From Lishizhenia sp033720595 (lineage in GTDB: Bacteria; Bacteroidota; Bacteroidia; Flavobacteriales_D; Crocinitomicaceae): 20,138 nt of DNA. The notes under the pieces were generated by a model. It searched no databases. It saw nothing but the letters and a program-made list of their open reading frames with translations, and was not told the DNA's origin. This document shows, piece by piece, positions 5,915-12,145 of the stretch. A program made the translations under genes and the position numbers. Every line of letters starts with the position of its first letter. The stretch's first letter is position 1. The stretch is from the NCBI RefSeq assembly GCF_033720595.1, contig NZ_JAWWCF010000031.1, forward strand, positions 1 to 20,138. Direction: 5' to 3'.

Positions 5915-7953
5915 TGAATGGAGCTTCAGGTATTGCCGTAGGTATGGCTACGAACATGGCACCTCATAACTTAACAGAGGTTGTGGATGGAGCTATTGCT
6001 TACGTAGAAAACAGAGATATAGATGTAGAGGACTTAATCCAATACGTTAAAGCACCTGATTTCCCAACTGGAGGTATTATTTACGGATACGAAGGAGTTA
6101 AACAAGCGTTAACTACAGGTAGAGGTAGAGTTGTACTTAGAGGTAAAGCTGAAATCGAAGTTACCAAGTCAGACAGAGAACAAATCATTGTTACTGAGAT
6201 TCCTTATTTAGTAAATAAGGCAGACATGATTAAGAAAACTGCTGATTTAGTAAACGAGAAAAAGATAGAAGGTATCTCTGATATTAGAGATGAATCCGAT
6301 AGAAACGGAATGCGTATCGTTTATGAAATTAAACGTGATGCATTGGCAAATGTAGTGTTAAACAAATTGTATAAGTTTACAGCGCTACAGAGTTCATTCT
6401 CAGTGAATAACATTTGTTTGGTTGACGGAAGACCGAAGCAGTTAAATGTTAAAGAATTAATTGCTCATTTCGTTGATTTTAGACATGAAGTAATCGTAAG
6501 AAGAACAAAGTTCGATCTTAAGAAAGCTGAAGATAGAGCACATATCTTAGAAGGATTAATTATTGCTTCTGACAACATTGATGAAGTAATTGCATTGATC
6601 AGAGGTTCTAAGAGTCCAGACGAGGCACGTGAGAAATTGATGGGTCGTTTTGATCTTTCTGAATTACAAGCAAGAGCGATTGTTGAAATGAGATTGCGTC
6701 AGTTAACAGGACTGGAGCAAGATAAATTAAGAGCTGAATACAACGATTTAATGGCGTTGATTACAGACTTAAAAGACATTTTGGCGAATGAGTCTAGAAG
6801 AATGGACATCATTAAAGAAGAGTTAATTTACGTTAGAGATAAGTACGGAGACGAAAGAAGATCTACAATTGAATACTCTGCAACAGAGATGAGAATTGAA
6901 GATTTAATTCCAGATGAAGAAGTAGTAGTTACGATTTCTCACGCTGGATACATCAAGCGTACAAATTTAACGGAGTACAAAGTTCAGAAGAGAGGTGGTA
7001 TGGGATCTAAAGGTTCTAATACCAGAGATAAAGACTTCTTGGAAGAGATATTTGTTGCAACCAACCATAATTACTTATTAATCTTTACCGAAAAAGGAAA
7101 ATGTTTCTGGATGCGTGTATTCGAAATTCCAGAAGGAAACAAAACTTCGAAAGGTAGAGCTATCCAGAACTTGATCAACATTGAAACAGATGATAGAATT
7201 AAAGCTTACATCTGTGTAAATGACTTGAAAGACGAAGAATACGTAAACTCTAACTTTATTGTAATGTGTACTAAGAAAGGTATCATTAAGAAGACGAGCT
7301 TAGAGGCTTACTCTCGTCCAAGAACAAATGGTATTAATGCCATTAACATCAACGAAGGAGATGAATTATTAGAAGCGAAATTAACGAATGGTCAGAATGA
7401 AATCATCATGGCTAAAAAGTCTGGTTACGCAATTCGTTTCAACGAGTCTACTGTGCGTACAGTAGGTAGAAATTCTATCGGTGTTAAAGGAGTTAAGTTC
7501 AAATCAGAAGACGACGAAGTTGTAGGAATGATTTGTGTTGAAAACGACACAACGAACACCATTTTAGTAGTGTCTGAAAATGGTTACGGAAAACGTTCGT
7601 ACCTTAATGATCCTGAAACAGGAGAACCAACCTACAGAATTACAAATAGAGGTGGAGTTGGAGTTAAGACGATGTCAGTTACTGAGAAAACTGGTTCTTT
7701 AATTGCCATTAAGAACGTTACAGATGAGGATGATTTAATGATCATTACAAAGTCTGGAATTACCATTCGTTTCGATTTAAGTACAATTCGTGTAATGGGT
7801 AGAACAGCTCAAGGTGTTCGTATGATAACTTTAAAGAAAAATGGCGAAATTGCAGCCGTTGCTAAAGTTCCGAAAGGAGACGAAGACGAAGAGCAAAATG
7901 AGGAATTAACTGAAGGTGGTACGGAAAATGCTACTTCACAGGAAGAAGAATAA
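5914..7953 (+). CDS. gyrA: DNA gyrase subunit A, remaining part (in the -1 frame)
   Basis: This continues GyrA from NGASGIAVGMATNMAPHNL to the C-terminus, 679 codons if counted from GTG 5914; in the intact protein that GTG is an internal valine. It contains the rest of the winged-helix and tower domains, the coiled-coil region and the C-terminal pinwheel. The GyrA box QKRGGMG lies at residues 358-364 of this segment, which identifies GyrA rather than ParC. A short acidic tail ends the protein. GTG 5914 shares one base with the preceding TAG, so translational re-initiation is formally possible but would split the breakage-reunion domain. It is followed after 13 bases by the TPR gene. Confidence 0.93.
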   Translation: MNGASGIAVGMATNMAPHNLTEVVDGAIAYVENRDIDVEDLIQYVKAPDFPTGGIIYGYEGVKQALTTGRGRVVLRGKAEIEVTKSDREQIIVTEIPYLVNKADMIKKTADLVNEKKIEGISDIRDESDRNGMRIVYEIKRDALANVVLNKLYKFTALQSSFSVNNICLVDGRPKQLNVKELIAHFVDFRHEVIVRRTKFDLKKAEDRAHILEGLIIASDNIDEVIALIRGSKSPDEAREKLMGRFDLSELQARAIVEMRLRQLTGLEQDKLRAEYNDLMALITDLKDILANESRRMDIIKEELIYVRDKYGDERRSTIEYSATEMRIEDLIPDEEVVVTISHAGYIKRTNLTEYKVQKRGGMGSKGSNTRDKDFLEEIFVATNHNYLLIFTEKGKCFWMRVFEIPEGNKTSKGRAIQNLINIETDDRIKAYICVNDLKDEEYVNSNFIVMCTKKGIIKKTSLEAYSRPRTNGINAININEGDELLEAKLTNGQNEIIMAKKSGYAIRFNESTVRTVGRNSIGVKGVKFKSEDDEVVGMICVENDTTNTILVVSENGYGKRSYLNDPETGEPTYRITNRGGVGVKTMSVTEKTGSLIAIKNVTDEDDLMIITKSGITIRFDLSTIRVMGRTAQGVRMITLKKNGEIAAVAKVPKGDEDEEQNEELTEGGTENATSQEEE

Positions 7954-7966
7954 AAATAAACGGAAA

Positions 7967-9091
7967 ATGAACATTTTTAAGAATTTAGTTCTAGGTACAA
8001 GTTTAGTGTTAACTACAGGAGCTATTGCGCAAAATAGTAATGTAGTAAACGCGGCCTTAGAATATAGAGATTATAACAGTGCTATACAGACAGGTAAAGT
8101 AAATGAAGCAAAGACTTCTCTTTTAGCTGCTAAGAAGTATATAGACGAAGCGATTGTTCACGCTGACACAAAACAAGATGGTAAAGCCAACTGGTACTAC
8201 GGAATGATTTACTCTGAAATCATGCAAGTAGCAGGGATGACTGGTGATACTACAATGATGGCGATGATCAATGACGAAGTATCTGATAAAGCCTTGAAAG
8301 CTTTAAATTTTGCAATTACTTCACCGGAGTCTAAAGGTAAAACAGTTAGAGGTGCAGAAGCTTATGTTGAGGAGCAAAAGGCTGAATTGATGCGCTTAGG
8401 TGGTGCTGCATTTGAAGCTAAGCAATTCCAAGGTGCATACATGGTATTCAAAACTGGACACGAATTTAGTGAAGGTGTAAATTCAGTTGATCCACAATTC
8501 AAGGAGTTCGCAATTGTAGCTGCACAAAATGCAGTAGATACATTGGTTAAACAAGGAGATACTATTGCGGCATACCAAACGGTTGATGAAGCTATTTCTT
8601 TTGCACCAGAGAGTGTAGGGTTAACTTTAGCAGCGGTTGATATTGCAATTGCGGGTAAAGATTACGATAAGGCAAACGATTACTTTAATAAAGTATTGAA
8701 ATATAAAAGTGATAATGCTGAATTGTTCTACAGTTACGGATCTATCATGTACAATGCTAACCGTATGGATGATGCAATTAACGTACTGGAAAAAGCTATT
8801 GCTTTAGATTCTCAAAATGCAGATTATAACTACATTTTAGGAGCCTCGTATTTGGAGAAAGCTAAAATGTTGCAAAGAGAATACGGTAACATGGATATCG
8901 ATGACCCAAGAATGGAAGAGGCGGAAAAAGCGTACAAAGCAATGTATACGAAAGCCATTACTCCTTTCGAAATTTACTTAGAAGCTACGGGTGAAAACGC
9001 GCAGATCTTAAGGATTTTGATGCAAGCAAGTAGACAAGCTGGAGATACTGAAAAGGCATTGTCTTACAAAAAGAGAATGGAAGCACTATAA
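7967..9091 (+). CDS. Secreted tetratricopeptide-repeat protein downstream of gyrA
   Basis: The 374-residue protein has an N-terminal signal peptide with probable cleavage after AIA (residue 21), so it should act in the periplasm. At least two clear TPR units lie at about residues 225-300 (pattern A.LFYSYGSIMYNANRMDDA and N.DYNYILGASYLEKA), and the rest is helical with weaker repeats. TPRs mediate protein-protein contacts; the partner is unknown. I chose ATG 7967 because it begins the signal peptide. An in-frame GTG at 7916 would lie inside gyrA and add a basic, non-signal extension. The 13-base gap after gyrA and the terminator after this gene indicate a gyrA-TPR operon. The pairing is, from memory, common in flavobacteria. 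Confidence 0.88.
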   Translation: MNIFKNLVLGTSLVLTTGAIAQNSNVVNAALEYRDYNSAIQTGKVNEAKTSLLAAKKYIDEAIVHADTKQDGKANWYYGMIYSEIMQVAGMTGDTTMMAMINDEVSDKALKALNFAITSPESKGKTVRGAEAYVEEQKAELMRLGGAAFEAKQFQGAYMVFKTGHEFSEGVNSVDPQFKEFAIVAAQNAVDTLVKQGDTIAAYQTVDEAISFAPESVGLTLAAVDIAIAGKDYDKANDYFNKVLKYKSDNAELFYSYGSIMYNANRMDDAINVLEKAIALDSQNADYNYILGASYLEKAKMLQREYGNMDIDDPRMEEAEKAYKAMYTKAITPFEIYLEATGENAQILRILMQASRQAGDTEKALSYKKRMEAL

Positions 9092-9118
9092 AATGTGTCT
9101 AACATAAAATTGAAATGT

Positions 9119-9146
9119 AAAGGGAGATGTTTATCTCCCTTTTTTT
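9119..9146 (+). terminator. Intrinsic terminator after the gyrA-TPR unit
   Basis: AGGGAGAT and ATCTCCCT pair perfectly around the loop GTTT (9121-9140), extended by two A-T pairs at the base. Six more T residues follow to 9146. It closes the plus-strand unit that began with gyrA. Confidence 0.9.
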
Positions 9147-9207
9147 GTGATTTTCATTCGTGTATTAATAAAATGACCCTTACATTTATGAACGAAATTT
9201 TTCAAAT

Positions 9208-9972
9208 ATGAAAGTTGTTGTATTAGGTAGCGGAACTTCACAAGGAGTACCTGTAATTGCATGTGATTGTCACGTTTGTACTAGCGAAGATCCTAAGGAT
9301 GATCGCTTGCGTACCTCTGTGATGTTTTCAGTAAATGGAGAAAATTACGTGATTGATTCTGGACCTGATTTTAGGCAGCAAATGTTACGAGAAAAGGTTC
9401 AATCCTTACGCGGATTAATCTTTACCCATGAGCATAAAGATCATGTTGCCGGAATGGATGATGTCAGGGCTTTCAATTTTAAGGAAAGAAGAGACATGGA
9501 GGTATTTGCAAGCACACAAGTTCAAGAAGCATTGCGAAGAGAGTTTCACTATATTTTTGGAGGCAATACTTATCCCGGAATTCCAAAAGTTAATCTAAAT
9601 ACCATAGAGAACAAGGTGTTCAACTTACCCTGTGGAGAAGAAATAACTCCCATACACGTATTGCACTACAAAATGCCCGTATTCGGTTTTCGTATTCGAA
9701 ACTTCAGCTATGTTACGGATGCAAAAACTATTGCTGACGAAGAAATAGAAAAGCTTAAAGGAAGTGAGGTTTTAATTGTAAATGCGTTGAGAAGGGAAGA
9801 GCATATCTCTCATTTTACAAAGGATGAAGCTCTTGCATTGATTGAAAAGGTAAAGCCCAAAAAAGCATATCTCACACATATCAGTCATATGTTTGGAACA
9901 CAAGAGGAAATTGAAAAAGAATTGCCCGAAAATGTTTTTGTGGCATATGATGGATTAGAAATAAATATATAG
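9208..9972 (+). CDS. PhnP-like MBL-fold metallo-hydrolase (predicted cyclic phosphodiesterase)
   Basis: The 254-residue cytosolic protein belongs to the metallo-beta-lactamase superfamily. Its metal site motif HEHKDH is at residues 74-79, preceded by the strand-end aspartate D50 (VIDSGPDFR) and followed by the YVTDA segment. The N-terminal GSGTSQGVP and the cysteines C19, C21 and C24 fit the PhnP branch, where E. coli PhnP (a phosphoribosyl cyclic phosphate phosphodiesterase) uses such cysteines and a histidine for a structural zinc. No other phn genes are nearby, so a role in phosphonate breakdown is not implied and the physiological substrate is open. The gene follows a terminator and is separated by one base from the DUF3817 gene, so they form a two-gene unit. 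TACATTTA at 9181-9188 is a weak -7 candidate. Confidence 0.87.
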   Translation: MKVVVLGSGTSQGVPVIACDCHVCTSEDPKDDRLRTSVMFSVNGENYVIDSGPDFRQQMLREKVQSLRGLIFTHEHKDHVAGMDDVRAFNFKERRDMEVFASTQVQEALRREFHYIFGGNTYPGIPKVNLNTIENKVFNLPCGEEITPIHVLHYKMPVFGFRIRNFSYVTDAKTIADEEIEKLKGSEVLIVNALRREEHISHFTKDEALALIEKVKPKKAYLTHISHMFGTQEEIEKELPENVFVAYDGLEINI

Positions 9973-9973
9973 A

Positions 9974-10252
9974 ATGAATTTAAAAAATTTTAGACAAGTA
10001 GCCATCTTAGAGGGAATAAGCTGGGTCTTATTATTGGTTACCATGGCTATTAAATATGGAATGGATATTTTCTGGCCCAACAAAATTGTAGGTTTTGCAC
10101 ATGGTTTTTTATTCATGGCCTATATTTTCTTCCTTCTTTACTTCTTGTACACTAAGAAATGGAAGTTTCAATTTGGGATAATTGTTTTTGTAGCTTCTCT
10201 TATTCCTTTTGGAACCTTCTATTTAGATGCTAAGTACTTAAAGAAAATGTAA
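9974..10252 (+). CDS. DUF3817-family small integral membrane protein
   Basis: The 92-residue protein is hydrophobic with about three membrane-spanning segments (roughly 10-27, 37-60 and 67-83). The pattern FRQVAILEGISW near the N-terminus, GFAHGFLFMAY in the middle and PFGTFYLDAKYL at the end match the DUF3817 family (YdzA-like). Its function is not known. The start lies one base after the stop of the metallo-hydrolase gene, indicating translational coupling. A bidirectional terminator follows. Confidence 0.85.
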   Translation: MNLKNFRQVAILEGISWVLLLVTMAIKYGMDIFWPNKIVGFAHGFLFMAYIFFLLYFLYTKKWKFQFGIIVFVASLIPFGTFYLDAKYLKKM

Positions 10253-10267
10253 GCGCATAGCGCAAGT

Positions 10268-10299
10268 AAAAAGGGAGGTGTATTGACATTTCCCTTTTT
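10268..10299. terminator. Bidirectional terminator between convergent genes
   Basis: An A-tract/T-tract-flanked hairpin: 10268-10281 pairs with 10286-10299 over 14 positions around the loop ATTG (two G-U pairs in the plus-strand RNA). It has a T-run in both directions, so it can serve the DUF3817 gene on the plus strand and the gene ending at 10298 on the minus strand. The minus-strand stop codon (10298-10300) overlaps the outer end of the stem. Confidence 0.82.
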
Positions 10300-11374
10300 A
10301 TTTGTTCTTTATTTGATGTAAGGAATGTCTTTTACTAAAACGCTTATCGTCCGCAGTTATTCCTCCTTCTGGAATATAGCTTTCTATGGCATAGTAACTT
10401 TCATCTACTTCATCTCGTTTGTGCCTACTCTCTATTAACTGACCTTTTTCATTGTAGTAATATTCATTTATCCATACACCTGTAAGTTCCGCGTCAGGAT
10501 CATAATTTCCGGTATAGTAGAGCCGTTCTGCAATTAGTTTACCTTTTTTATCATACGTGTAGGTAATGTATTTTATACCTTGGTCTCCAGTGGTTCCAAA
10601 GAAATCTTCTCTAATTAATCTTCTTTTTCTATTGTAAGTAGCCGTTGAAAAGTCACTTTGGTAGGCGTAACTCCTTGGAAGTTCTCCTTCGAACAAAGAA
10701 TCTCCAAAACTATTGATGTAGAGTTCACCTGTTTTAGAAGAGATTTTTTCGTTTAGAAATGTTTTATGTAATGTTTTAGGTGACTTTCCTTCCAGTGTAT
10801 AAAGTACCATCCCTTTTCCTTTGGAAAGTAGTACTGTGTCAGATTGCATGCCTAAAAAGTTCTCTGTTTTAATGTTTAAGCCCAATATTTTGGTGTTAAA
10901 ACTACTATCTCCTTCGGCAGGAATGAAGAATTGATACTTAACGCTTTGCTGAAAAATGTTTTTACTTGAATAAACATCGTGCGTATCGATAAAACGTGGA
11001 AATAAAAAGTATTCGTTAGCAGTACTACCCAAGATTTCAGCTTCTGTGTTCACAGGGAAATAAAAAACACTATCTGATGAAATGCGGAAAGCCCCTTTGA
11101 TGAAATTTTCATTTACAAAGAACATGGGAGGGGTGTTCTGTACGTAGTAATAGTAACAAGCTTCTCTTACATGTATACTCCTTAATTCCAGCGTGTCCAA
11201 GTAGGATTCTCCACTGAAGTTGTTTTGATTTTGATACACTGAAGTTGCACCAGGGGTTAAAACCAGAAAGTCTAAAAGGTCTATTTTGTTAACATTTCCT
11301 TGTCCCCACGCACTATGCGTAGTAAGCAGTATCGCAAAAAGAAAAGTTAAATGAAATTGAGGATATGTTTGCAT
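10298..11374 (-). CDS. Secreted protein of unknown function with C-terminal YD-like repeats
   Basis: I do not recognise a characterised family. The 358-residue protein has a signal peptide (hydrophobic core FLFAILLTT, probable cleavage after AWG or AWGQ), so it is exported. The central region is rich in beta-forming residues. The C-terminal third holds three related units, YNRKRRLIRE at 247-256, YDKKGKLIAE at 274-283 and YNEKGQLIE at 307-315, with the pattern Y(D/N)xKGxLI. This resembles YD/RHS-type or MORN-variant beta-hairpin repeats, but the protein is far too short for an RHS toxin shell. The start codon directly abuts the T-tract of the transaldolase terminator, with no promoter motif between. 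The stop codon overlaps a bidirectional terminator. Confidence 0.8.
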   Translation of the reverse strand: MQTYPQFHLTFLFAILLTTHSAWGQGNVNKIDLLDFLVLTPGATSVYQNQNNFSGESYLDTLELRSIHVREACYYYYVQNTPPMFFVNENFIKGAFRISSDSVFYFPVNTEAEILGSTANEYFLFPRFIDTHDVYSSKNIFQQSVKYQFFIPAEGDSSFNTKILGLNIKTENFLGMQSDTVLLSKGKGMVLYTLEGKSPKTLHKTFLNEKISSKTGELYINSFGDSLFEGELPRSYAYQSDFSTATYNRKRRLIREDFFGTTGDQGIKYITYTYDKKGKLIAERLYYTGNYDPDAELTGVWINEYYYNEKGQLIESRHKRDEVDESYYAIESYIPEGGITADDKRFSKRHSLHQIKNK

Positions 11375-11409
11375 AAAAAATAAGGCACTCTATTGAAAAT
11401 GGAGTGCCT
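11375..11409 (-). terminator. Intrinsic terminator of the transaldolase gene
   Basis: On the minus strand AGGCACTC (11409-11402) pairs perfectly with GAGTGCCT (11390-11383). The intervening 11 bases can add three more pairs (ATT/AAT) beyond a C-A mismatch. TATTTTTT follows, and its last T is immediately followed by the ATG of the next gene. The stem starts 7 bases beyond the transaldolase stop codon. Confidence 0.82.
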
Positions 11410-11416
11410 GTTAATG

Positions 11417-12073
11417 TTATTGATTTCCTTTGGCGTGATCCGCTAAAAACTGTGCTAAACCAGCATCGGTAAGAGGGTGCTTAGCCAATGCTAAAATTGA
11501 TTTTAATGGAGCTGTAACAACATCAGCGCCTAACTCTGCACATTTAATTATATGCATAGGGTGGCGAACGGATGCCGCCAATATTTCTGTATCAAATAGA
11601 TAGTTGTCGTAAATTCCGCGAATTTGTTCAACCAAATCAAGACCATTGTGAGAGATATCATCTAATCTTCCTAAAAATGGAGAGATATAGGTAGCACCTG
11701 CTTTTGCTGCCAATAATGCTTGACCTGCAGAAAAAATAAGTGTACAATTGGTTCTAATTCCTTTATTTGAAAAATGCTTAATGGCTTTTATCCCTTCTGT
11801 GGTCATAGGGATTTTTACAACGATATTTTTATGTAAAGAGGCCAATTCTTTACCTTCCTTCACCATTCCCTCAAAATCTGTAGCAATTACTTCAGCAGAA
11901 ACATCACCTTCTACCGTATCACAAATTTCTTTGTAATGATTGAGGATGTTTTCTTGTCCGGTAATTCCTTCTTTTGCCATCAAGGATGGATTTGTGGTAA
12001 CACCATCTAAAATACCTAGGTTATAAGCTTCTTTGATGTCTGCTAAATTGGCTGTATCTATAAAAAATTTCAT
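11417..12073 (-). CDS. tal: Small (TalC/FSA-type) transaldolase
   Basis: The 218-residue TIM-barrel enzyme moves a dihydroxyacetone unit between sugar phosphates in the pentose phosphate pathway. The Schiff-base lysine is K87 in VVKIPMT; MKFFIDTANL and DGVTTNPSL are typical of the MipB/TalC family, which includes both transaldolases and fructose-6-phosphate aldolases. Two positions favour transaldolase: E61 in SAEV, where E. coli FSA has Q59, and F133 in SPFLGR, where FSA has Y131. The assignment of these positions is from known work on FSA and TalB. The gene lies 72 bases after the Rel stop codon on the same strand and has its own terminator. Confidence 0.93.
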   Translation of the reverse strand: MKFFIDTANLADIKEAYNLGILDGVTTNPSLMAKEGITGQENILNHYKEICDTVEGDVSAEVIATDFEGMVKEGKELASLHKNIVVKIPMTTEGIKAIKHFSNKGIRTNCTLIFSAGQALLAAKAGATYISPFLGRLDDISHNGLDLVEQIRGIYDNYLFDTEILAASVRHPMHIIKCAELGADVVTAPLKSILALAKHPLTDAGLAQFLADHAKGNQ

Positions 12074-12082
12074 ATGTATCTT

Positions 12083-12135
12083 TTTTAGAAAGTTAAAACC
12101 TTTAATTGAAAATACATTTTCTTTTAGGTTAAAAC
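12083..12135. repeat. Short direct repeat in the rel-tal spacer
   Basis: TTTTAG-AAA-GTTAAAAC (12083-12099) and TTTTAGGTTAAAAC (12122-12135) are the same 14 bases apart from a three-base insertion in the first copy. They cover much of the 72-base spacer upstream of the transaldolase start. No hairpin terminator or TAnnTTTG motif is visible here. The repeat could be a paired binding site or simply chance in AT-rich sequence. Confidence 0.3.
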
Positions 12136-12145
12136 ATTGTTACTC

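Noticed and set aside
5906..5916. Programmed -1 ribosomal frameshift in gyrA
   Set aside because: No slippery heptamer or clear downstream pseudoknot is visible, and shifting back one base would mispair the P-site tRNA. A missing T is the simpler reading, so I kept it only as a finding to verify.
7916..7966. GTG start for the TPR protein inside gyrA
   Set aside because: It would put a basic 17-residue extension before a clean signal peptide; ATG 7967 is the natural start.
10253..10263. GCGC-ATA-GCGC mini-palindrome after DUF3817
   Set aside because: A 4-bp stem with a 3-base loop is too small to interpret, and the terminator follows at 10268.
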